From contig CANQKY010000014.1 of the NCBI GenBank assembly GCA_947624575.1, positions 1-32,535 on the forward strand: a DNA stretch of 32,535 nucleotides, written 5' to 3'. The notes beneath the pieces were generated by a model, which worked only from the letters and a program-made list of their open reading frames with translations, did not search any database and was not told the DNA's origin. The position numbers and the translations under genes were made by a program. Shown here one piece after another: positions 12,374 to 19,272 of this stretch. Position 1 is the first letter of the stretch; each line of letters begins with the position of its first letter. The stretch is from an uncultured Clostridia bacterium. GTDB taxonomy: Bacteria > Bacillota > Clostridia > Oscillospirales > Ruminococcaceae.

Positions 12374-13355
12374 ACTCTTTTTTCATCGTCTCATGCGCCA
12401 GCGGGTTTTTCTCTACCGCACCGGCGACCTGCTTATTGGACACATGGGTATAAATTTCGGTCGTTGCCAAATTTTCGTGACCCAAAATTTTTTGCAGGAT
12501 ATGAATATCCACATCGCCCTCCTGATAAAGCAGGGTGGCGGCGGTATGCCGCAGCTTGTGCGGCGAAAACCCAAGCCCCGATAAGCCGGACGCCTTGAGG
12601 TATTTTTCCAGCATCAGCTCCACGCCGCGAGTGGAGATGCGACCTCCGTTTTTATTGAGAAACAGTGCTTTTTCGTTCGGCTTGCGGTGGTATTTTTCGG
12701 GATTGACCGCCAGATCATTCTGATAAGCCGCCAGTGCGTCGATACAGGCGGCATTGAGATATACCATTCTCTGCTTGTTGCCTTTGCCGGTGATACGGAT
12801 CGTGTCCTGCTGGATATCCGCTCGGTTAATTGAGACTAACTCCGAAACTCTCATGCCGCAATTCAAAAACAGGGTTATGATGCAGTAATCCCGCACACGG
12901 AAGGTGCCGTTGATGGCGGAGAGAAGCTGCCGGCACTGCTCAACAGAAAGGTGTTTCGGCAATTTTTTCTCTCTGGACGGCAGGCTGAGCTTTTCGGCAG
13001 GATTGTCGGAGATCATGTTTTCGTCTTTCAGGTAGGTAAAAAATCCGCGCAAAGACGACGCCTTTCTGGCTCGTGCGTCCGATTTGTTGCCACGGTCGTC
13101 CATCAGGAATTTCATATATCCATAGATGTGACCCTTGAGGGTAACGGAGCGGATTTGATCCAAAGTCACAACGGAAGCATCGATTTCGGAAAAGGGAGTA
13201 TCAAAAGGAACCGCATCTTCATAAATCAGAAAAAACCGAAAGAAGCTGCGCAAATCCACATGATATTCCGAAACCGTTTTGGGCGACCGCCCTTTGACGG
13301 TTTCCATATAAAGCAGGTACTCTCTCACAGGAATCGGTACATCGGCATACTTCAT
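12372..13355 (-). CDS. Xer-type tyrosine recombinase
   Basis: A 327-residue site-specific recombinase. Residues 1-125 form the SAM-like N-terminal DNA-binding domain and 135-315 the catalytic domain. All six active-site residues are present: Arg169 (GMRVSEL), Lys191 (GKGNKQR), His266 and Arg269 (SPHKLRHT), His293 (LGHENLATTEIY) and Tyr302. Spacing closely matches XerD. The protein is about 25-30 residues longer than XerC/XerD owing to an insertion around residues 45-95. GGGGGAGG lies 5 bases before the ATG. It has its own promoter, and a dif-like palindrome lies in its leader. The neighbours are ordinary chromosomal genes with no prophage or att-type repeats, so a chromosomal Xer role is more likely than a mobile integrase. 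Confidence 0.88.
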   Translation of the reverse strand: MKYADVPIPVREYLLYMETVKGRSPKTVSEYHVDLRSFFRFFLIYEDAVPFDTPFSEIDASVVTLDQIRSVTLKGHIYGYMKFLMDDRGNKSDARARKASSLRGFFTYLKDENMISDNPAEKLSLPSREKKLPKHLSVEQCRQLLSAINGTFRVRDYCIITLFLNCGMRVSELVSINRADIQQDTIRITGKGNKQRMVYLNAACIDALAAYQNDLAVNPEKYHRKPNEKALFLNKNGGRISTRGVELMLEKYLKASGLSGLGFSPHKLRHTAATLLYQEGDVDIHILQKILGHENLATTEIYTHVSNKQVAGAVEKNPLAHETMKKE

Positions 13356-13369
13356 TTTTCCTCCCCCTA

Positions 13370-13397
13370 ACTTCGCAAAATTTACATTTTGCGAAGT
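13370..13397. other. Candidate dif-like Xer recombination site (28-bp perfect palindrome)
   Basis: Left arm ACTTCGCAAAA (13370-13380), 6-base centre TTTACA (13381-13386), right arm TTTTGCGAAGT (13387-13397). The arms are exact reverse complements, and the symmetry extends one base further on each side. The 11-6-11 layout and the ACTTC start are those of Bacillota dif sites; by hand alignment to the B. subtilis dif I remember, about 19 of 28 positions agree. It lies 14 bases before the recombinase start codon. A perfect palindrome suits binding of two identical Xer monomers. It is not followed by a T run, so it is a poor terminator. It could instead, or also, be an operator for autoregulation. 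Confidence 0.55.
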
Positions 13398-13444
13398 TGT
13401 GTCACTTTCGATCCGGTCAAACGCGGGGGTGACTTCCCTTTTGT

Positions 13445-13473
13445 ATTATAGCATTTTAAGCTCCTTCCGTCAA
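13445..13473 (-). promoter_or_regulatory. Sigma-A promoter of the Xer-type recombinase gene
   Basis: On the - strand TTGACG (13473-13468), 17 bases, TATAAT (13450-13445). Transcription would start near 13438, placing the dif-like palindrome about 40-70 bases into the leader. The -35 lies directly against the end of yunB. Confidence 0.85.
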
Positions 13474-13475
13474 AT

Positions 13476-14123
13476 TCAGTCGATCGTGCGGGTGGCGTAT
13501 AGCGGTACTGCGCCGACGATCACCGTTTCTGCCAGTACAAATTCATTATGAAAGTCAACCGGCTGGCGGTAGCCAGGCAAAACAGCATACGCACGTAAAT
13601 TTATTTCCAGCGTGATGCGGTGCAGTGTTTGGTTATATCCTGCGGAGGTCAGCGTGCTGGTGACCGTTGAATCCGATTGATTTGCCGATGAAAGACGAAA
13701 CTTCACCTTTGGTCCCCTCTCGGCAGTCCAAATGCTGCCGAACAGAGTCCCAATCGGTATACCATAGCCGTTTTTGGCATATCCTTCCAATTCCCGATCC
13801 ATACGGAGAATGATCTCGTTTCGTATTTGATTGACAACAGCGGTGTTGACCTCCACTCCCGAAATATTCCCGTTTTCCTTTCGCTCTACCAGTGAGATGG
13901 AGCCGATGCGCTCCCCCTGCTCCGCCAGCACCTGGGTTACGATTTGATGCTCCGTTTCGCTTAAAAGCTGCTGTGCCTGACTTTCCAGAATTGCGGTGAC
14001 GGGTGGTATCGAGCGATAGTAGAAATAGCAAAGCAAGCCGATCAGCAGAATTGCCGGAAGAAACCGCTTCCGGCTTTTATACCGTTTCGACCTTCGATAC
14101 CACACCAGCCTCAACACAAACAC
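13476..14123 (-). CDS. yunB: Sporulation protein YunB
   Basis: YunB is a sporulation protein known in Bacillus as a sigma-E-controlled gene needed for normal spore formation; its molecular role is unclear. The 215-residue product has a basic N-terminus, a single membrane anchor at about 21-36 (FLPAILLIGLLCYFYY) and an extracytoplasmic domain. That domain carries the family motifs IPIGTLFGS, SAGYNQTLHRITLEI and the closing AETVIVGAVP. The start is uncertain: the first in-frame codon (GTG at 14123) lies inside the preceding terminator hairpin and has no good ribosome binding site. GTG codons at 14117 or 14105 are alternatives. A sigma-E-like promoter lies immediately upstream. This gene is the main evidence that the organism forms spores. 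Confidence 0.9.
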   Translation of the reverse strand: MFVLRLVWYRRSKRYKSRKRFLPAILLIGLLCYFYYRSIPPVTAILESQAQQLLSETEHQIVTQVLAEQGERIGSISLVERKENGNISGVEVNTAVVNQIRNEIILRMDRELEGYAKNGYGIPIGTLFGSIWTAERGPKVKFRLSSANQSDSTVTSTLTSAGYNQTLHRITLEINLRAYAVLPGYRQPVDFHNEFVLAETVIVGAVPLYATRTID

Positions 14124-14154
14124 CCCGCATACAGCATTTTATGCGGGGTGTTTG
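14117..14154 (-). terminator. Terminator hairpin after the MTA/SAH deaminase gene
   Basis: A 14-bp perfect stem (CAAACACCCCGCAT with ATGCGGGGTGTTTG) closes a 10-base loop 7 bases after the deaminase stop. It is followed on the - strand by TGTTG rather than a full T run, so efficiency is uncertain. Its loop and right arm contain the -10 element and first possible start codon of yunB. Confidence 0.7.
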
Positions 14155-14164
14155 TCGGTTATTA
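14136..14164 (-). promoter_or_regulatory. Sigma-E-like promoter of yunB
   Basis: On the - strand TAATA (14164-14160), 16 bases, CATAAAAT (14143-14136). The Bacillus sigma-E pattern is KMATA, 16-17 bases, CATACANT; the -35 fits fully and the -10 differs at one informative base. Known sigma-E control of yunB in Bacillus supports the call. Confidence 0.6.
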
Positions 14165-15460
14165 TGACAGCTCACCGAGGATCCGTTTTGCCGATTGGAT
14201 CGCGTCAAACTTTACACGTTCGATGTCCAGCGTGAGCCATTCTCCGTTTTGATATAGGATTTTTCCGTCCACCATAGTGAGTAGAATATTGCTGCCGTCC
14301 ATCGAATAGGCAAGCTGATTGGCAATCGGGTGTGCGGACGTCATGTTCGGCGTGTCGAGGTCGATCATGATCAAATCGGCTTTCTTGCCGACAGCGATCT
14401 CGCCGGTGTCGGTCCGTCCCTGGGAAGCCGCTCCCTCTGCGGTTGCCATGGCAATCACCTTCTCCGGCGGCATCAGCGTGGGGTCCTTTCGCACGCCCTT
14501 TTGCAAAATAGACGCCAGTTTGATTTCCTCCCAAAGATTGTGCTGATTGTTGCTTGCCGGACCGTCAGTCCCCAATGTCACGCGAAGCCCCGCGTCCAGC
14601 ATATCGGATACCGGTGCAATGCCGCTGCCCAATTTCAGATTGCTGACCGGATTATGAGCGACAGCGGCAGAGTGGCTTTTCAGAATACGGATATCCTCCT
14701 CCTCCAGATAAACGCCATGCGCCGCCGTGACCGGATTGGAAAACATACCGCAATATTCAAAAAATGCGGTCGGCGTCATGCCGTTATGCCGCCCTTTGCA
14801 TTCCTCATGCTCCAAAAGCGTCTCCGATAAATGGATATGCACCCGCGCGCCGTATTCCGCCGCCGTTTTGGCAATGGTGCGAATCGCATCTTCGGTATTG
14901 GTATATTCTGCATGGGCGGAAAAGTCCACCCGTATGAGATCGTTTCCGGCATGATGATAGGCAGTAAACAGGTCGACCGCCTCCTGATATGCCGGCAAGT
15001 CTGTCAGCTTTACAGCAGGATCGGGGCATACAATGCCGCGGGAAATGTTCCCCCGCATTCCCACAGACAGCATCGCCTCGGCGGTCCGGTCGCAGAAATA
15101 ATACATATCGGTAAAGGAAGTGGTGCCGAAGCGGAGCATTTCCGCCATGCTCAGCATACTGCCCGCGTAAACGTCTTCCGGCGTCAGCCGATCCTCAAAC
15201 GGGAACACCTTTTCGTTCAGCCAACGCTGAAGCGGCAAATTTTCTGCATAACCCCGCAACAGCGACATCGGGATATGGGTGTGGGTGTTGACCAAACCGG
15301 GCATAAGAAGCCGGTTTTTGCCGTTTATGACCCTCTCCCCTTTTTCCGGTTCAATCGGTGATGCGGAGATTGCCGCGATCCGGTCTTGTTGGACCGACAG
15401 ATACCGGTGCGGTAGTATGCTGCCGTCCGGCGCATAAAGGGTAATATCCGAAAAAATCAT
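14162..15460 (-). CDS. mtaD: 5-methylthioadenosine/S-adenosylhomocysteine deaminase (amidohydrolase)
   Basis: Metal-dependent deaminase converting methylthioadenosine or adenosylhomocysteine to the inosine forms. The 432-residue length is standard. Metal and catalytic residues: His60/His62 (NTHTHIPM), His210 and Glu213 (VHIHLSET), His248 (AAHGVYL) and Asp299 (LGTDGPASNN). The C-terminal strand KADLIMIDLD closes the composite beta-sandwich. Its start lies 1 base after the PNP stop with AGGAGT upstream, so the two form an operon. Deaminated methylthioadenosine or inosine would be a substrate for the adjacent phosphorylase. Related deaminases (adenosine, guanine or chlorotriazine type) share the fold, so substrate choice is by family and context. 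Confidence 0.88.
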   Translation of the reverse strand: MIFSDITLYAPDGSILPHRYLSVQQDRIAAISASPIEPEKGERVINGKNRLLMPGLVNTHTHIPMSLLRGYAENLPLQRWLNEKVFPFEDRLTPEDVYAGSMLSMAEMLRFGTTSFTDMYYFCDRTAEAMLSVGMRGNISRGIVCPDPAVKLTDLPAYQEAVDLFTAYHHAGNDLIRVDFSAHAEYTNTEDAIRTIAKTAAEYGARVHIHLSETLLEHEECKGRHNGMTPTAFFEYCGMFSNPVTAAHGVYLEEEDIRILKSHSAAVAHNPVSNLKLGSGIAPVSDMLDAGLRVTLGTDGPASNNQHNLWEEIKLASILQKGVRKDPTLMPPEKVIAMATAEGAASQGRTDTGEIAVGKKADLIMIDLDTPNMTSAHPIANQLAYSMDGSNILLTMVDGKILYQNGEWLTLDIERVKFDAIQSAKRILGELS

Positions 15461-15461
15461 A

Positions 15462-16298
15462 TCATACTCCTGCTATTTTCGTTAAAATCTCTTTTAAAAG
15501 GCGGGTAAAGCACTCGGCACTTCTTTCCCCTACCGATACCACCTCGTCATCGGACAGGGGCGCGTCTAAAATTCCAGCCGCCATATTGCTGAGCAGAGAG
15601 ATGCCCATGACCCGCATACCGCACTGAACCGCCGCAATTGTCTCCGGTACGGTGGACATACCGACCGCATCGGCGCCGAGGGAACGCAGCATACGGATTT
15701 CCGCCGCCGTCTCAAACTGCGGACCGGACATAAAGGCATATACGCCCTCATGCAGCGTGATTCCGGCTGCCGCCGCGCCTTTTTTTGCCGCTTTTCTGAG
15801 AGATCGGTCATAGGGACAGGTCATATCAAAAAAGCGCGGTCCAAATTCCGGCGGCAGCTGACCGCGCGCCGGACTGTCATCAAACAGCTTTAGATAATCG
15901 GTGAGCAGCATAAACTCCCCGACCCGAAAGGCAGCGTTGATCGCGCCGGCGGCATTGGTCAAAATCAGTTTTTTCACACCCAGCAGCGACAAAACGCGGA
16001 CGGCATAGACCACTTCCTCCATACGGTAGCCTTCATAATAGTGAAAGCGTCCCGAAAGGCAGTGTACCGGCTGACCGTCCAGATATCCGCATACCCACGT
16101 GCCCTTATGTGATGTGACGGTTGTGACGGGGAAATGCGGAATATCCCGATAGGAAAGCAAACGGGCGTTTAGCAGGCAGTCGGCAAAATTTCCTAAGCCG
16201 GAGCCGAGTATGATCGCGGTATCTGCCAAAAAGCCTTCGGCAAGCTGCGCTTTGATATATGCCGCAGTCTCGCGGTAATCCTCAAGGCGGTAGAGCAT
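15462..16298 (-). CDS. Purine-nucleoside phosphorylase
   Basis: Phosphorolysis of inosine/guanosine-type nucleosides to the base and ribose-1-phosphate. The 278-residue product belongs to the trimeric class. Motifs: ILGSGLGNFAD (phosphate loop), TSHKGTW, SGRFHYYEGY, LTNAAGAIN, the base-binding GPQFETAAEIR, GADAVGMSTVPE and SLLSNMAAG. The start at 16298 was preferred over an upstream in-frame ATG at 16322, because AAGGAG lies 7 bases before it and the protein then begins MLYRLEDYRE. It is co-transcribed with the deaminase downstream, giving a purine/methylthioadenosine salvage pair. An MTA-specific phosphorylase of the same superfamily is a possible alternative. Confidence 0.9.
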   Translation of the reverse strand: MLYRLEDYRETAAYIKAQLAEGFLADTAIILGSGLGNFADCLLNARLLSYRDIPHFPVTTVTSHKGTWVCGYLDGQPVHCLSGRFHYYEGYRMEEVVYAVRVLSLLGVKKLILTNAAGAINAAFRVGEFMLLTDYLKLFDDSPARGQLPPEFGPRFFDMTCPYDRSLRKAAKKGAAAAGITLHEGVYAFMSGPQFETAAEIRMLRSLGADAVGMSTVPETIAAVQCGMRVMGISLLSNMAAGILDAPLSDDEVVSVGERSAECFTRLLKEILTKIAGV

Positions 16299-16320
16299 CT
16301 CATTTCTCCTTACTATGAAC

Positions 16321-16349
16321 ACAGCGGACAGCTTATCGCCGTCCGCTGT
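16321..16349 (-). other. Hairpin between the zinc-ribbon gene and PNP
   Basis: ACAGCGGAC and GTCCGCTGT form a 9-bp perfect stem around an 11-base loop, just upstream of the PNP ribosome binding site. There is no T run after it on either strand, so it is a weak terminator at best. It may instead be a processing or attenuation element. Confidence 0.4.
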
Positions 16350-16357
16350 ACTCGGTT

Positions 16358-16807
16358 TTATTCCTCTTCGGTTTTTTCCGGTTCTGCTTCCGGAGCAGGT
16401 TCTTCCGGCTCATTCTCAACAAAGTCCGCGAACTCGTCCTTCAGCTGATTGCCGCAGCTGGAGCAGTAAACCGCGTTCTTGGAGTTTTTGGCATGACAGC
16501 AAGGGCAGCTCACCTGATTTTTCATATCACAGAGCTTGTCGTCCACCACAGCCTGTGCGTCAAGCTGCTCGGCGATCTCGTCTTCCAGAGAGGAAATCAG
16601 TTCCTCGTTCTCAAACGAATTTTTGTGAAGCTGATAAGTAGCGCGTCCCAGCTGCTCATACAACGAGCGAATTTTTCTGCCGATCTGCATTTCCTGCAGC
16701 TTCAGCTTAGACAGATTGACCAGTTCATTGGTCTTTTTGCCGGCAACATCTGCCACGTCTTTGGCTTTGTCTTTTGCCTTGTGGAAGAAAGTATCAAAAT
16801 CAGACAT
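16358..16807 (-). CDS. Zinc-ribbon protein with N-terminal helical region
   Basis: A 149-residue cytoplasmic protein. Residues 1-95 are charged and predicted helical (KAKDKAKDVADVAGKKTNEL, then a Glu/Gln-rich heptad-like stretch), probably coiled coil. A C-terminal zinc ribbon follows, C101-x2-C104 ... C115-x2-C118 (CPCCHAKN...YCSSCGNQL), and then a Glu/Pro-rich acidic tail. The start at 16807 was chosen over 16825 because AAAGGGTG lies 7 bases before it. It has its own promoter. Similar proteins are common in Clostridia but have no assigned function, and I propose none. Confidence 0.8.
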   Translation of the reverse strand: MSDFDTFFHKAKDKAKDVADVAGKKTNELVNLSKLKLQEMQIGRKIRSLYEQLGRATYQLHKNSFENEELISSLEDEIAEQLDAQAVVDDKLCDMKNQVSCPCCHAKNSKNAVYCSSCGNQLKDEFADFVENEPEEPAPEAEPEKTEEE

Positions 16808-16836
16808 TTCGGAACACCCTTTCATTCTTTTTTCTT

Positions 16837-16864
16837 ATTATAGCATATTAGTGGAAAATAGCAA
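16837..16864 (-). promoter_or_regulatory. Promoter of the zinc-ribbon gene
   Basis: On the - strand TTGCTA (16864-16859), 16 bases, TATAAT (16842-16837), 29 bases before the start codon. It lies between the end of the nucleoside kinase gene and this gene. Confidence 0.65.
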
Positions 16865-16867
16865 GTG

Positions 16868-17809
16868 TTATTCCAAAAATTCCTTCAAAAGGGACTGCGG
16901 CGGCAGCATGGATTTTGGCAGCGGCGAAAATTGCTTTAATATTCCGATCAGCTCCTGCCGTTTCGCGTCATATTCGGAATTTGCAGGCAAAGCATTCAAA
17001 ATCGGAGACAGCGGCTTTAGGTACATGGCAGGCTCATAGCTGTGAACCGTGCCAATCATGCAATCCGCCTGCTTCTTCAAGGGAAGAATATACTGCTGTT
17101 CCGCGCGGCAGACATTTTCCCACATATCGAAGGTGCGCTTTGCGCCCGCACTGCGATGCCGGTTGTCGCGTATCATGCGGCGAATCAGGCGAAGGTCCTG
17201 CGCCGACAAAACGGTTTCCCCCGCTTCATCTACAAAATCCGAGGTGGCAGCGACGTAGATGCGGAAAAACCGCTCACGGTGGTCGGGGGTCAGCATACGC
17301 GGGTGAAGCGCATGGATTCCCTCAAGGATCAGCACATCGTCCGCGTGGAGGGACACCTTTTGCTGGTGATCCAGCCGTTTCCCCTGCTGAAAATCGAAAG
17401 CCGGCAGATAGGTCGTTCCGTGGCGGAACAGATCATCGTAACACTGATACAAAGCGGGAAAGCAGATCGTGTCGATCGATTCGTGATCCCGCTCTCCGTC
17501 CGGCAGGCGGGGCAGCTCGTTCCAGTTGAGGAAAAAATTATCAAGCGAAATGCAAAGCGCCCCGATCCCCCGCGTATGCAGCGCGCGGCAAAGCAGATCG
17601 GCGGAGGTGGTTTTGCCGGAAGCCGACGGTCCCGCCATCAATAGGATTTTATAATGCTGTGTTTTATCCGCTATGTGGTCGGCGATCTGTGTGATCTGGC
17701 AATCAAACGCCGCTTCAGACTTTTGGATCAGGGTGAGGGGATCCTTTTGAATGGCGTGATTGACCTCATCGATCCTGTAAGCGGACGGAATATGGCAGGT
17801 GAGCTTCAT
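16868..17809 (-). CDS. Uridine kinase-like nucleoside kinase
   Basis: A P-loop kinase of the uridine kinase/phosphoribulokinase family, 313 residues. The Walker A motif GPSASGKT is at 60-67, followed by SLDNFFLN, the substrate-binding FDFQQGKR, VLILEGIHALHP (Walker B region), and the arginine-rich lid RLIRRMIRDNRHR. The P-loop is preceded by about 55 residues not found in short uridine kinases, but the TGS and ThrRS-like N-terminus of longer Clostridial relatives is absent. Expected to phosphorylate uridine/cytidine or another nucleoside; the substrate is not shown by sequence. Its start lies 44 bases inside hemZ; AAAGGGGAG sits about 13 bases upstream, rather far. Confidence 0.82.
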   Translation of the reverse strand: MKLTCHIPSAYRIDEVNHAIQKDPLTLIQKSEAAFDCQITQIADHIADKTQHYKILLMAGPSASGKTTSADLLCRALHTRGIGALCISLDNFFLNWNELPRLPDGERDHESIDTICFPALYQCYDDLFRHGTTYLPAFDFQQGKRLDHQQKVSLHADDVLILEGIHALHPRMLTPDHRERFFRIYVAATSDFVDEAGETVLSAQDLRLIRRMIRDNRHRSAGAKRTFDMWENVCRAEQQYILPLKKQADCMIGTVHSYEPAMYLKPLSPILNALPANSEYDAKRQELIGILKQFSPLPKSMLPPQSLLKEFLE

Positions 17810-19268
17810 AAAAGGCTTCTATCTCCCCTTTCCTGCTGAGAATTTCGTCAAAGCGGCGTTGATATTCGTCCGGATATTTGAAATTGAATATCCGTTCGAT
17901 CTTACCGTTCGGTGCTACCAGCTTGGTGGTGGCTGCCGCGCCTGCGGCAAAGATGGAATGTGTTTCGTCCATGATAAACACATTATAAAGCCCTTCGTAC
18001 CCCGCCTTTGCATACCCGACATTTTCGAGGCTCTCCAATGTATTTTTCTGCCGGTACATATAATAGGGACGATAGCCGCTTTCGATCAGGCGTTGCTGTG
18101 ACAGGGAGAGCATATCTGCGGTGTCCCCCTCCCCACCGGCGAATTGGTTGCGGTCGTTCTGATAAAGGGTGGAGGAACGCTTGAGCGTCAAAGTATGTAC
18201 CGTGATATTCTCCGGCGACAGCTCCAAAGCCGCGTCCAGCGTGTGGGAAAAGCTTTCAAGGGTATCGGTGGGCAGACCGGCAATCAGGTCCATATTGATA
18301 CAGGAAAAGCCGACAGATCGTGCAAGCGCAAACGCATCGAACACATCTTGAGCCGAGTGCCGGCGACCGATCACCTGTAAAACGGAATCGGCGAAGGTCT
18401 GCGGATTGATGCTGATCCTGCCGACACCGGCATCATAGATTGCCCGCAGCTTCTCAGCGGTGATGGTATCCGGTCTCCCTGCCTCTACCGTATATTCGCG
18501 CAGGTGAGAAAGGTCAAAGGAACGCTCGATCTGCCCAAGCAGGCGCCCTAGCTGTTCTGCCGAAAGGGTGGTCGGCGTACCGCCGCCGATATAGACTGTT
18601 TCCAGCCTGAGCCGAAGCCCTGCGGCAAGCCGTCCGATCTCATCTAATTCCCTGCACAAAAGCGCCAGATAATCCGGTATCTTCTTTGCCATATGCTCGA
18701 CCGATTGGGAAACAAAGGAGCAGTAGCTGCACCTGCCGGGACAAAAGGGAATCGACACATACAGGCTGAAAGAATCGGAGTGTGAGGATTCAATGACCTT
18801 GATCTCATGGTCTGCCGTTGCCATAGCGAGCGTTGCCTTTTCCGGCAGAACGAGAAAATCACGCTGCATCAAAGCTATGATCTCGGGATCGGTCTTTCCC
18901 TCTTTCCGATACTGGTGAATCAGCTTGACCGGTCGAATACCGGTGAGAATCCCCCATTTTGGGCGAATGCCGGTCACTTCCTGCAAAAGCGGGAACAACA
19001 ACAGGCAAAACTGCCGGTCGATTTCCTTGCGCGGAAGCTCCCGCTCTAAACGGGTGATGTGCGCCGCCCTTTGCGTTGTGGGATCGACCACTACTACAAG
19101 GAAGCGCAGCCCCGATGCAACGGGCTTCAGCCGCAGATATAATACCATATCGTCCTCGACACTGCCATGATATTCATAGACAAACTGCATTTTCCGATAA
19201 GGGAAAAAGGTGCGGCAGAGCGCTTCAATTTCATATTTTTGTGGATAGCCGTCAAATACCAGGGTCAT
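17766..19268 (-). CDS. hemZ: HemZ-type radical SAM coproporphyrinogen dehydrogenase family protein
   Basis: A 500-residue HemN-like radical SAM protein. An N-terminal domain of about 160 residues contains GIRPKWGILTGIRPVKLIHQ, the mark of HemZ. The radical SAM core follows: VSIPFCPGRCSYCSF with the 4Fe-4S cysteines C176, C180 and C183, VYIGGGTPTTL, and the SAM-binding EAGRPDTI. The C-terminal part holds YYMYRQKNTLESLENVGYA and closes the HemN-type fold. The annotated role is oxygen-independent coproporphyrinogen III oxidation, but many HemN/HemZ relatives act in other haem or radical chemistry. No other haem synthesis gene is in the window. It is separated from the MBL gene upstream by 4 bases. 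Confidence 0.9.
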   Translation of the reverse strand: MTLVFDGYPQKYEIEALCRTFFPYRKMQFVYEYHGSVEDDMVLYLRLKPVASGLRFLVVVVDPTTQRAAHITRLERELPRKEIDRQFCLLLFPLLQEVTGIRPKWGILTGIRPVKLIHQYRKEGKTDPEIIALMQRDFLVLPEKATLAMATADHEIKVIESSHSDSFSLYVSIPFCPGRCSYCSFVSQSVEHMAKKIPDYLALLCRELDEIGRLAAGLRLRLETVYIGGGTPTTLSAEQLGRLLGQIERSFDLSHLREYTVEAGRPDTITAEKLRAIYDAGVGRISINPQTFADSVLQVIGRRHSAQDVFDAFALARSVGFSCINMDLIAGLPTDTLESFSHTLDAALELSPENITVHTLTLKRSSTLYQNDRNQFAGGEGDTADMLSLSQQRLIESGYRPYYMYRQKNTLESLENVGYAKAGYEGLYNVFIMDETHSIFAAGAAATTKLVAPNGKIERIFNFKYPDEYQRRFDEILSRKGEIEAFYEAHLPYSVRLQDR

Positions 19269-19272
19269 GAGA

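Noticed and set aside
12372..13355. Recombinase as a phage or transposon integrase
   Set aside because: No phage, conjugation or cargo genes, no direct-repeat att sites and no target duplication are visible; both neighbours are ordinary chromosomal genes.
13369..13398. The palindrome as an intrinsic terminator for yunB
   Set aside because: The stem is AT-rich and no T run follows on either strand. It also lies downstream of the recombinase promoter, where a terminator would block that gene.
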